Shown one piece after another: positions 14,001 through 26,958 of a stretch of DNA of 64,000 nt. This DNA comes from Zonotrichia leucophrys gambelii (Eukaryota > Chordata > Aves > Passeriformes > Passerellidae). A program made the translations under genes and the position numbers. Below the pieces are notes generated by a model. The model was not told where the DNA came from, searched no databases, and saw nothing but the letters and a program-made list of their open reading frames with translations. Within the stretch, counting starts at the first letter, position 1; the number at the start of each line of letters is the position of its first letter. The stretch is from positions 69,872,463 to 69,936,462 of the forward strand of contig NC_088173.1 in NCBI RefSeq assembly GCF_028769735.1. The letters run 5' to 3'.

Positions 14001-17000
14001 TCCAATTTTCAAGGAAAATCACTTTATTATGAAAAATTTCTTCCTACATGGATAATCTATAAAATTAAATAATATAAATTCTATATAAAGTGTTTTAGGC
14101 ACTCCTTTTGTATTAACAAAAGGAGTTTTTTATATGCTGGTTTGTTAAACAAAAGCTTCAGGCTTTTTGGAAATGAAAAAACTTCATGGCCTGTCCTGAA
14201 ATAAATATTAAAACCTTCAAGGCCACAATAAAGTTTTCTGGAGTTTTCTGGGCCAGAAAAGTGCAAGCCCAGCATCAGTAAGGAGCTGGAATGTAAATAT
14301 AATTTTAAAAAATTTAAAAAAATTTAAAAAAAAGAAAAAAAAGAGACAGGAACAGGTCATTCAGTATACAGAAAATTTATCCATATTAAAAAAAGATGTC
14401 TTTTAGTTAAAAACAAAGAGTGTTTGGTCCTGCTTTTAATTAAATATATAAAAAATTATTATAATATATAAATAGAATTTATATATAAAACACATAGGTT
14501 TATTTTTATATACATATAAAATTATAAATATAAACTTACATACAAATATAAATAAATAAATTTTCTAAATGCTTGCCATGCTACATCTTGGACATTGATG
14601 TGGGAATTGCTTCCTTAAGGAGCTGGAATGTAAATATTTGTTCAATTTAAAAAAATAACAGGGAACAGGTCATTCAGTATATGGAAAATATATCCATATT
14701 TAAAAAAGATGTATTTTGATGAAAAACAAAGTATTTGGTCCTGTTTTAATTTAAATATATAAAAAATTATTCTATTATATAAATAGAATATATAAAACAT
14801 ATAAAATAGTTTTATTTTTATATAAATATATAAAATATACAAAAATATATAGATATAAAAATATATAAATAGAATAAATATATAAAACAAAATAGCTTTA
14901 TTTTTATGCAATATAATAAATTATATATATAAATAATATAAAATATATAAAATGTATAAAAAATAAAATAATATCTAAAACATAAAATAGTTTTATTTTT
15001 ATATAAAAATACAAAATATATAAAGAATAAAAATGTATAGATATAAAAATATATAAAGATATATAAAATATGTATAAAATAGATAAACACTGAATTAATA
15101 TATCATTCAAAAATCAATATATAATTCAAAACTAAAAATAGTTTTATTTTTATATAAAATAAAATATAAGTTTTTTATATAAATATATAAAAGTATATAA
15201 TATATATATAAAAATAGAAATAGAAAAAAAATAAATAAATAGATGTAAAAAAAAATATTACATCAAATTCCCAGAAAGTCAGCAGAAAGAATCCTGCCAA
15301 CATCTAAGAATGAGAAAAACAGGACTGAAAGGATCTTGCTGTAATTGCACAGCCAAATCCATTTTTTAAAAAACTGCTATCTCATGAAAAATCTACATTT
15401 CTGAGGAAGCTCTTGAGATACAACCAGATCATTTTTGGGTCATTCATCACCACAACAATGAATCCAATGGCAGATTTTTTCCCTTCCATGCACTCCAGAT
15501 GCCAAAAACAACACAACCACATTTCATCTGGAAGCAACAGCAATTGTTCTTTTCTTGTAAGCGCATTAAATTTAATCTTGATCCTGGAAAGGCAAGAATA
15601 ATGTTCTTCCCTTGGTTTATTAGACAGGTTGTAATTCAGCAATGAATTTGAAATGAGGAAAAAGCAAAAAAAAAAAACCAATCACAAAGCCTCAAAATTG
15701 CTTTGGTAAATAATTTCTAGAAAAAAAAAAGGAAATATCAGAAGACACTGAGAGCAACAACAACTAAAACACATTTTCCTGCTTCTGGAAGGTCTAAAAA
15801 ATGAGCAAGGCTCCTTCCTGCGCTCCTTCCCCACCTGAAAAACAGCACCTTGCATTTTTTGGAATTATCCCAGAACACTCAGCCACCAGCCCCTCTTTTG
15901 CCAACTTGATTTTGTTTTCCAGATGCTGAATTTTGCTCAGCAGAGCATTTCCAGGTGCTCTGAGCCACTGCTTTGGCAGCCCTCAAAGCTTCCTGGTGCT
16001 CGTAGCTTTCTCCAGAATATTCAAATATTTCCAGCTGCCTTTTTTTCCCATCTAAAAATTAAAAATTCATGAAGATCCTCACATGCTTTACAACCTAAAT
16101 TCACCTATGATTCAATCTGCAGGTAAAAAAAAGAAGGATTTATCCAAATTGCAGCTAAACCCCTCAGAGCAAGAGGAGAGATGAATTTGCACAAATGCCT
16201 GGGAGAAGCAAGGTGGAGACTGAGCAGGATGGCACTGTCAGGATGGCTGGGAGTATTTATTTAGAATATTTCTATTTATTTTAGAAGATTTATTTATATT
16301 TATTTAGAATATTCATATTTATTCAGAAGATTTAGATGTATTTATTTAGAACATTTATATTTATTTATTTATTTAGAATATTCATATTTATTGAGAATAT
16401 TTATATTGATTTAGAACATTTCTATTTATTTTGAATATTTTTTTGTTTGATCATCTCTCTAACCCTCTTCTCTCTCACGTGCTCATGGAGCAGCCGTGTG
16501 GGAGCTGCAGGGTCAAATTTAGGCAGCAGAATTCCCACTAAAATGAAAGTGTGTCCATACAAATAACCCAGAAACACGGCCAGCCCCTCAGGGTCTCCTC
16601 ACAAACTGAGGCCAGGATTTTGTACCAACCACAGAGGAACTGGTTCCATTCACCTTCAGACCCACATTTTGGCACTCAGGTTCCTTTTGAGCTCAAACCC
16701 CCCTTTTTAACCCCACATTTGGAAACTCAGGTTCCTCCTGAGCTCAAATCCACCCTTCAAACCCCACATTTGGACACTCAGGTTCCTCCTGAGCTCAAAT
16801 CCACCTTTCAAACCCCACATTTTTGGCACTCAGGTCCCTTCTGAGCTCAAACCCAACATTTGGGCACTCAGGTCCCTTCTAAGCTCAAATTCACCCTTCA
16901 AACCCCACTTTTTTTGGCACTCATGTCCCTTCTGAGCCCAAACCCCACATTTTGTCACTGAGGTTCCTTCTGAGCTCAAATCCACCTTTCAAACCCCCCA

Positions 17001-20000
17001 TTTTGGGCACTCAGGTCCCTTTTGAGCCCAAATCCCACATTTTTGGCACTCAGGTTCCTTTTGAACTCAAACCCACCTTTCAAATCCTATGTTTTTGGTA
17101 CTCAGGTCCCTTCTGAGCTCAAACCCCACATTTGGGCACTCAGGTTCCTTTTGAGCTCAAATCCTCCTTTTTCAAACCCCACATTTTTGGCACTCAGGTC
17201 CCTTCTGAGCTCAAACCCCACATTTTTGGCACTCAGGTCCCTTCTGAGCCCAAACCCCACATTTGGGCACTCAGGTCCATTCTAAGCTCAAATTCACCTT
17301 TCAAACCCCACATTTTTGGTACTCAGGTCCCTTCTGAGCTCAAATGCTCCTTTCAAACCCCACATTTTTGGGCACTCAGGTTCCTTTTGAGCTCAAACCC
17401 CACATTTGGGAACTCAGATTCCTCCTGAGCTCAAATCCACTTTTCAAACCCCACATTTGGGCACTCAGGTTCTTTCTAAGCTCAAATCCACCCTTCAAAC
17501 CCCACTTTTTTTGGCACTCATGTCCCTTCTGAGCTCAAACCCCACATTTTTGGCACCCAGGTCCCTGCTGAGCTCGTGGCTCAGGGCACAGTGGCTGGGC
17601 CACCCCCCAGCCATGGGTGGGGTGCTGGGGAAACCCCAGCAGATGGAAATGTGGTAAATGCAGATGCTCATCTTCAGCTGCTTTTATTTTTTTGGGTTTT
17701 TTTGTTTTTTTTTTTTTTTGGTCTCTCTCCTCACCCATCTAAATGTTACCCAGACCCCAAACCCTGGGCACTGAGATCAAAACCTTGAAAACTTCATTGT
17801 CCTTTCTGTAGCTTCAATTTTACTTGTATGGTTTCTTTTACTTGTAAATTCCTTATTCCTGTATTAAATGATTCCTTGTCCAGATTTCTTTTTTGATTAG
17901 TTTAATCCACTGCACGTGAAGAACAAACTATCCCACTTTGACCACATTTTTATTGAACAAATAAATAAATAAATGAGTCACTCAAACCTTTGTTTTCTGT
18001 TCTTTTTCCCACCCAGTCCCCTCAAGGACCTGGATGTGCTGTGAGGCTCCTTTCACCCTCTGTTTGCCCCTTAATAATCCCAGGGATTAATTCCAAAATT
18101 TGGAATATTTTTATCCCAAAATCTCTCTGAGGCTCCCAGCTGGAAGCACACATTGATTTTTTGGGATCACAGATTGCTCAAGATGATCCTTGGGTGAAGA
18201 AAACTTCACTGGCACTAAGGAAAGCAGATCAAGCACTCTTCAGGCACACCTGCTCCCTGTCCCTCCTTTATTTATGGCTGTTTTCTCAATTTTTAGGATG
18301 AGGAAAAGCATCCTGAGTGTTTAGAGGGCCATGGATCAAAGAATCCCTCCTTGTACAACTTTTTGCATTGTCAGGGCAGGTTCTGCAGAAATAATCCCAG
18401 GGATTATTTCCAAAATTTGGAATATTTTTATCCCAAAATCTCTCTGAGGCTCCCAGCTGGAAGCACACATTGATTTTTTGGGATCACAGATTGCTCAGGA
18501 TGCTGCTTGGGTGGACAAAACCTCACTGGTGGTGAGGAAAGCAGAGCAAACACTTTTCAAGCATCACCTGCTTTTTGTCATTCCTTTCTTTGTGGCTGTT
18601 TCCTGAATTTTTAGGATGACAGAAAAGCATCCTGAGTGTTTAGATCAAAGAATCCATCCTTGTAGAGAATTCAGTTTTTGTATTGTCAGGGCAGGTTCTG
18701 CAGGGAGCCAAAAGTGACTTTTGAGAAGAATTTGGCACAGAGCAGATGGATCTGTAGGATTCCTGCCCCCCTCACTGCTTAGACAGAAAGTGTCCTTAAC
18801 CTCTCACAATCTGAGGAAAAATGAGGTTTTTTTGCAAGGTTTTCAACTTGTCCTCCCTTAGGAGAAATTAATTTTGAGGGAAGGATAAACACTTGAAAAC
18901 TGATGCTTAAATTGCAGTTATGGCACTGTTAATGTCCGAAAAACAGATATTAATATCAAACAGATAAAGAATTAAGAGCTCTGCTGACACACACACAAAT
19001 CTTGATGTTCATATAATAAAATAACTAAAATTTGGCGCCACTTCTTCCATGATCAAAGAGTCAAAACTTCCAGAGGATCCTTGTGATCCTGGCTGACCCT
19101 CATTTCTACAGCTCTGAAGATCCAAACCTTTTTTATTCAGGCACTTAAATGCAGATTTACCAAAATCTAAGAGAATTTAGGCACTTAAATACACATTTAC
19201 AAAAATCTAAGTGCATTTAGGCACTTAATTTCAAATTTAGCAAAATCTAAGAGAATTTAGGCACTTAAATACACATTTACCAAAATCTAAGAGCATTTAG
19301 GCACTTTAATGCACTTTTACCAAAATCTAAGAGCATTTAACCACTTAATTTCAAATTTAGCAAAATCTAAGTGCATTTAGGCACTTAAAGGCAAATTTAT
19401 CAAAATCTAAGTGCATTTAGGTACTTTAATACAGATTTACCAAAATCTAAGTGCATTTAGGCACTTAAATGCAGATTTACCAAAATCTAAGAGCATTTAG
19501 GCACTTAAATGAACATTTACCAAAATCCAAGTGCATTTAGGCACTTTAATGCAGATTTACCAAAATCTAAGTGCATTTAGGCACTTAAATGCAGATTTAC
19601 CAAAATCTAAGAGCATTTAGGCACTTAATTTCAAATGTACCAAAATTTCTGTGCACAGGCAAAGGAAAAAGAGCTTTTTTTTTTTTGCGTGAGCAATCTG
19701 CCAGTTTTTTGTCTGAAGCCTCTGTTTTGCAACATCAGAGGAAATTCACTCTCATTGATAAGGTGTCAGCTGGTAAACCAGCTCACCACCAAAAAACTCC
19801 AAGGGTGAGAGGGAAATCCCCAGGGCAAAGCAGAGCTGAAGCAAATGCCAATTATAAAGGAGCCTCCTCAGGCCTGCAGCCAATCAGCTCAGCAGAACAC
19901 TGGAAAGGAAACTTGAATTTAAAAATACATCATCTGGTTTGCAACACTCACCCAAGCCAAGGGGCAACCACATTTTATTTAGAAGTGCACACAGATCTAT

Positions 20001-23000
20001 TGAAATAGAAGCAGAGGGTATTTTTCTCAAGGCTAGGCAAGATTTTAGCCCCCATAACTCCCTCGAGTCACAGTTCCTACCTGCCAGCACAATTTCAGTA
20101 GCAGTTCTTAGGAAAAACACGGGAAAAAAAGGGTTTAAGTGGAATTTAGGTACCAAAGGTGGCTCTGGGAGAGGAAAGGTACCTGACAATGCAATATTTC
20201 TCAGGCAAATTTCAGTGATAAACTGAATTTTTTGTGTCTTGTGGGACAATATAAACTACAGCAATGTCAATGACCAAAATGTCTCCAAATGTCTCCAAAA
20301 AAACCAGATCCACCCTGGTTTTTACCTGCTATCAGTCAAAATTTAGGTCTTGTTTGGGGATTTGCCTCTGACAGTGAACCTGCAGAAATACTGAGAGGAA
20401 AGGGAAAAGGAGGTACCTGACAATGCAATATTTCTCAGGCAAATTTCAGTGATAAACTGAATTTTTTGTGCTTTGTGGGACTATATAAACTACAGCAATG
20501 TCAATGACCAAAATGTCTCCAAAAAAACCAGCTCCACCCTGGTTTTTACCTGCTATCAGTCACAATTTAGGTACCTAAGCTGGCTGTGCTTGTTTGGGGA
20601 TTTGCCTCTGCAGAAATACTCTGGGAGAGGAAAGGGAAAAGGAGAACTGATAAACTGAATTTTTTGTGTCTTGTGGGACTATATAAACTACAGCAATGTC
20701 AGTGACCAAAATGTCTCCAAAAAAAACCAGCTCCACCCTGGTTTTTATCTCCTATCAGTCAAAATTTAGGTCTTGTTTGGGGATTTGCCTCTGACAGTGA
20801 ACCTGCAGAAATACTGAGAGGAAAGGGAAAAGGAGGTACCTGACAATGCAATATTTCTCAGGCAAATTTCAGTGATAAACTGAATTTTTTGTGCTTTGTG
20901 GGACTATATAAACTACAGCAATGTCAGTGACCAAAATGCCTCTAAAAAAACCAGCTCCACCCTGGTTTTTACCTGCTATCAGTCACAATTTAGGTACCAA
21001 AGCTGGCTCTGCTTGTTTGGGGATTTGCCTCTGCAGAAATACTCTGGGAGAGGAAAGGTACCTGACAATGCAACATTTCTCAGGCAAATTTCAGTGATAA
21101 ACTGAATTTTTTGTGCTTTGTGGGACTATATAAACTACAGCAATGTCAGTGACCAAAATGTCTCCAAAAAAACCAGCTCCACCCTGGTTTTTATCTGCTA
21201 TCAGTCACAATTTAGGTACCAAAGGTGGCTCTGCTTGTTTGGGGACTTGCCTCTGTAGAAATACTCTGGGAGAGGAAAGGGAAAAGGAGGTACCTGACAA
21301 TGCAATATTTCTCAGGCAAATTTCAGTGATAAAATGAATTTTTTGTGCTTTGTGGGACTATATAAACTACAGCAATGTCAGTGACCAAAATGTCTCCAAA
21401 TGCCTCCAAAAAAACCAGCTCCACCCTGGTTTTTATCTGCTATCAGTCACAATTTAGGTACCCAAGCTGGCTGTGCTTAGTTGGGGATTTGCCTCTGCAG
21501 AAATACTCTGGGAGAGGAAAGGGAAAAGGAGAACTGCAATATTTCTCAGGCAAATTTCAGTGATAAACTGAATTTTTTGTGCCTTGTGGGATTATATAAA
21601 CTACAGCAATGTCAGTGACCAAAATGTCTCCAAATGCCTCCAAAAAAACCAGATCCACCCTGGTTTTTACCTGCTATCAGTCAAAATTTAGGTCTTGTTT
21701 GGGGATTTGCCTCTGACAGTGAACCTGCAGAAATACTGAGAGGAAAGGGAAAAGGAGGTACCTGACAATGCAATATTTCTCAGGCAAATTTCAGTGATAA
21801 ACTGAATTTTTTGTGCTTTGTGGGACTATATAAACTACAGCAATGTCAGTGACCAAAATGCCTCTAAAAAAACCAGCTCCACCCTGGTTTTTATCTGCTA
21901 TCAGTCACTGCTTGAGGTGTCTCTCAGAATTTTGCCTTTCCACTTCCACATTTAGATCAGGAAATGGAATCATCACATGTGCAGTCCAAGGCCTTCCTAG
22001 TGACAAGCCATGACATGAAGAATTCCTCCTCTAGAGGAAAATAAATGACATTTTATCCTGTGTATTCCATAAACCCAATGATCCTCTCAGAGGCTCTGCC
22101 TTTTCCATCACACCATCAGTCTTTAACAAGATTGGAAAAATGAGATGTTCTGAGCCTAAGGACAGGCTCTCTTCAATTGTTCTGTTTCCTGTTACAGCCT
22201 CCATGAAGACAAATTTCAAATTACCAGAAAACAGCTGAGCATGGACATTAAATATTGTCAGACAACATTTAGTTTGATCCGTGCTGCAAATGTTCAGCAG
22301 TGACTGGATTATCAACTTAGACCAAGAAAATAAAATAAATATTGAAAGCATTTTCCTCTGAGAGGCAGAATAATGTTCCTGTTGTAAGGTGGGCTTGCTG
22401 TCCTGATGAATACAGGGAAAACAAATAATTAAACTAAACTAAAATTGTTTAAAATTACAGGATTTAAGTAGGCAGGTACTGGCTAAAGTGACCAAGCTGG
22501 ATTTGAGCAATTTTCAGGCATTTGAGCAATTTTCCAAGTTCTAGGAAGTACTCTGTGGATTGTTGTGCACAACATTTCAAAGAAATAAATAAACAAACAC
22601 ATAAAATTAGACTTTTAGTTTGTATTCCTCTTTTTCCCTGAATCATGTGAAATAGAAGTGCTGTAGTGCAGTCTTTATTAGGAATACTGCAAACTAAGCC
22701 AGAAAAGTTTCCTCATTCAAGCAAAACTAAATTACACAGCCCTCAAATGAACAGAAACCAAAGTAAAGGAAGGTAAATAAATATTTCTGTGTGAAGTTGA
22801 AATTTTAATTTTATTTTCTACTGAACTTTTCAACTGTGCTGAGTTAACCCAGCTGAATTGCTAAAGCCCAGCAGAACAGCTCAGTCCTGTGAGGAGCAGG
22901 TTGGCCCAGCTCAGGGAGAATTTGCTTAAAAATTCACCTTTTTTTGATTAAAAATTCACCCTGCAAGGGACTGGAAGTTCCAGTGTCACTTAATGTCACT

Positions 23001-26000
23001 GTCCAGCCAGGGTGTCACCATTCCCATAAAGCCCTGGAGTCATCTCAGCTCATTATTCAGAGTTCCAAGAAGATAAAGCTCTCAGAACTTTAGGAAAATA
23101 TTAAAAAAAATTAATTTGTACATCTGTCTTGCAAGGGAAGCTGTGGAATTATTGGTCCTCTGGAAGTTTGGTCAAGCTGTTTTTACAAAATCTCAGATTT
23201 TTCTACATATTGTGATGTTGTAGTGCTGACATTGTCTCCCTCCAATTTCTGAAATTCAAAACTTCTGCTGAAGGAAAGGAACTGAGAGTTCAGAAGGAAA
23301 ATTTTGAGATTTTTGGGGAATAATCGTAGAGCTAAATGGAAATTCACATAAAAATCTCACGGATATAATCTGTATGTGTAATGTATGGGTTATTTTTTAT
23401 AACTGCTTTATCCTGCCTTCATACCCTCAACAGAGGAAAGGAAAAATGATCTTTTCCTTTCTAAAATATTATCAGCAACACACCCCACTTACACAACCTG
23501 CTCTTGGAGCAAATTAAAATAAATCTCCATGAAGCAGAGACACAAATTTCCATAAAAAACACCAAAAAAATTCCCAGTGAGAGCTGAGGGCTGCAATTTT
23601 TCATCTCAGAACTGTGCAGAACAGCTCTGTCCTTTCCACCCCACAACTTGCAGCAGCACCAGAGCACCAAGTTCTCAGCCAGCACTGAGAACAAAAAGCA
23701 GCTCTGATGTCCAAGATTTCCTCCCTCTCTAATGAAAAATATTCACCAGCAGCATTTCAGCTGAGCTGTACCTGTTTTTCTGGGTCACTCCTGCTCACAG
23801 ATGCACAGCTCAGGCAGCTTTCATTGGGAAGCACATGCAAATATACATAAAATGAAAATGAAATTTCACACAACGTTTGCAAAATGAATTGCTGCTGCTG
23901 CTGCTGCTGCCTTTCACTGTGTGCCCTGCTGGTTCCAGCTCCCAGGGAACAGGGGGAGTTGTGAATCTCTGTCGCTGAGGGACACGAGAGAACACAGGCA
24001 CACCACACTCAAGGTGAAGGGAAAAAAGGGAAGTTTTATTCTAAAAAAGTGAAGTTTTATTCTCTGACTCCAATATTTATAGTTTTACAAAAGTGACAGT
24101 GGGTTGGAGGGTGACATTGACACCTCTGCAATGACACTGGGCAAACCAACAGTCCCTCAACTCTCCCCTTGTCACCGAAAGAGGCCTTTGCCGGGGTCGA
24201 GCCATTTGTGGGTGAGGGGAGACTCAGACACTCAATATGAGTGATAAGCAAATTCCGTTTATTGAAGAGAGCATCAGACACTTACACAGCAAATAATAAG
24301 CTTATGAATATTCTGTAAGCTAAGCAATCTATTGGTTAAACTATGCCATGAACTCTTCTTCATTCCTTAGGGGTTACACCTCTCTTTTCTCATGTCTCTT
24401 TCACTGTTTGTTATCCTACCACAGCTAGGCCTGTTGTAGTGTGCTGTTAAGTTCCTTGTGTTATTCCCCCAATTTATGTATTGTTCTCCCCTATTATGTG
24501 TAAAATGGTTTTGTTCCCCCAGTTTTTCCCGCCACTGCTACCCTGTCAGCTAAGTTGCTATAGTAACCGCTATTCATAGTTGCCGATATGTAATTGCTCC
24601 TCCCCTGGTTTCCCTTATAAGTGAAAGTTGTCTCCTCCCTGGGTCCAGTCAATCACCCCCTTCTCCTCCCAGGTTTCGAGAACCTTCTCCTCTCTGGAGA
24701 TGGTGGCTGGCTGGGGTCCCAGGACACCTCCTTTACCTTTTGATTATTGGTCTCCATGGAGTGTCAGTTCTGTGAAGTTCATCCCCTCACCTTTCCCGAT
24801 TGGTTCCGCCTGTACCCACCCCCCTCCTTTATAATCCTGTTTCACCCCCTATTGAAAAAAAAAAACTTTTCCCGGTTGGTTTCCCCGCGTTTGCATCCCG
24901 CAACACCTTCAAGAAACCGATGTTTAACCCCCGGGAAATGGTCAGCTCCGTTCCTCCCCAATACCAGCGGTGTGAGCCAGTCCACAGCCAGCACAGCCCG
25001 AGGCCCTCAGACGCCAAAGGGTGCTTGTCCGGTTTTCGACTGTTTGGATGGCCTGGAAAGGCCCGGGGTGCCCTTGGGGCAGCCCGCGTATCAAAGGACC
25101 AGAAGAGACTTCAGTTCTTTTCTCGGTCTCGGTGTTTATTAATTGTTTATCTAAAAGATCTTCTTTCGGCCCAACAAGAGGTCTGCTCAGCAGCCAGCCA
25201 TGACCACACTCCGAGCCCCCCGGGGCGGTCACCTATCTTTATACCCAAAGTTGCGTATACAATATTTATCATTTTTCACCCTTATTGCCCGGTGCACTTT
25301 TAGTAACAACCAATTTCGAAGTGCCACCATCACCACAGAAGATGGAGAAGAAGAAGAAGAAGAAGAAGAAGGACAGGACACGCCCCAATTCCTCCATCTT
25401 ACTTCTCTAAACCCCCCTGTACAGAAATCCTAAACCCTGTGTTTCACTCTCTAACTAGCTAATCCCTTCACCATTCACCCCGGTGAAACCCTCCTATCCT
25501 CATACAGGTGTCGTCTCCTGTGTAGGATCAAAGTCCAGCCACCAGACACTTCTGGCAACATTCCAGGACTCCCGAGCCCCCCAAGGGTGGTCTCGGTGAC
25601 TCGGCACCTCAGGACTGAGGTGCTGAGATCCCACAGGTGCTGGCCAGGAATTGCAGAGGGGCATTGGCCTTTCGCCCTCAGCTAGCCGGACTCCAAACTT
25701 CGGGCCACATACGCCCCCCTCTGCATAGGCCCAAGGACACTGCTATCTGTGCACGTGCAGGACTTGGAATTAGCCATGGTTTTGTACTTTTCTAGTCCTT
25801 AGCAGCTAAATTCCCAACATCCCCTCCTCCATAAAGGAATGAAAAACAATGAGTTATTTACAGAAAGTGTGTGAGAGAATTCACTACAAGAATGTCAACA
25901 TCAGAAGGCTTAGAAAATCTTAAAAAACCAGGGTGACAAATCTCCAGCCTTGGGACACACTGAGAGCTGGGCTGGGCAAATTCCTGAGCTGCAAATCCTG

Positions 26001-26899
26001 GATGTGGCTGGAGCAGGACAGGCCCTGTGCTCCCTGCAGGGCCCTGGGCACAGAACTGCCCCAGAAACCATCCCAAAAGCAAAGCTGGCTCAGGATTCCC
26101 TGAAATAAAGAAATAAACACAATTATTCCCACCTGTCGCTCCTCCTCCTGACGAATCCTCTCCTCTTCTTTCCTCCTCTCCTCCTCTCTTTTGGACTCGA
26201 GTTTTCTCCTTTCCTCTCTCTCTGCTTCTTCAGCCTGAAATAAATGTGATGCAAGCCAAACTTTACTCATTTTGAATCTACATTTTAAAATTTCATATGA
26301 TGATACCACGATGATACACATTCAGTTTGATCCATGCTGCAAATGTTCAGCAGTGACTGGATTATCAACTTAGACCAAGAAAAAAAATTAAATATTGAAA
26401 GCATTTTCCTCTGAGAGGCAGAATAATGTTCCTGTTGTAAGGTGGGCTTGCTGTCCTGATAAATACTGGGAAAACAAATAATAAAATTAAACTAAAATAG
26501 TTTAAAATTACAGGATTAAAGCAGGCAGGTGCTTGCTAAAGTGACCAAGCTGGATTTGAGCAATTTTCAGGCATTTGAGCAATTTTCCAAGTTCTAGGAA
26601 GCACTCTGTGGATTGTTGCGCACAACATTTCAAAGAAATAAATAAACAAACACATAAAATTAGACTTTTAGTTTGTATTCCTCTTTTTCCCTGAATCATG
26701 TGAAACAGAAGTGCTGTAGTGCAGTCTTTATTAGGAATACTGCAAACTAAACTAGAAACAAATAAGAGTTTCTTCATTCAAGCAAAAATAAATTACACAG
26801 CCCTCAACTGAACAGAAATCAAAGTAAAAGAAGGTAAATAAATATTTCAAGAAAGAGGGGGTTTCTTCCCACCTTTTAGATGCAGAAAGAAACATCAAA

Positions 26900-26958
<59 letters not shown>

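Larger units (their letters stand above)
24170..25819 (-). mobile_element. Solo LTR4, split by LTR1
   Basis: After removing the inner insertion, about 350 bp remains: 25819-25732 joined to 24431-24170. Minus-strand ends are TGTTGGGAAT and TCGGTGACA. The 6-bp target duplication TCCCCT is at 24164-24169 and 25820-25825. A polyadenylation hexamer within CAATAAACGG lies near 24263. No gag, pol or env is present, so it is a solo LTR left by LTR-LTR recombination. The 6-bp duplication suits class II (ERVK-like) elements. Confidence 0.85.
23960..25900 (-). mobile_element. Probable LTR9, outermost layer of LTR nest
   Basis: On the minus strand, sequence on both sides of LTR4 reads as one LTR: U3-like sequence from 25900, then after LTR4 a TATAAATA (about 24082-24075) and AATAAAACTTC (about 24061 and again near 24040). 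Ends and target duplication are not found, so both the edges and the element itself are tentative. Confidence 0.4.

Noticed and set aside
14642..15110. Tyr/Ile/Phe-rich membrane-like proteins
   Set aside because: Produced by TATAAA-type low-complexity DNA; composition alone explains them.
16551..17657. Repetitive proteins with LLSSNPTF / HSGPFELK-like units
   Set aside because: Translation of a minisatellite whose units vary in length; several frames are open at once, and no unit shows coding constraint.
24747..25433. Plus-strand frames inside the LTR nest
   Set aside because: They cross LTR boundaries and lie in regulatory, non-coding LTR sequence; no gag, pol or env motif is seen.
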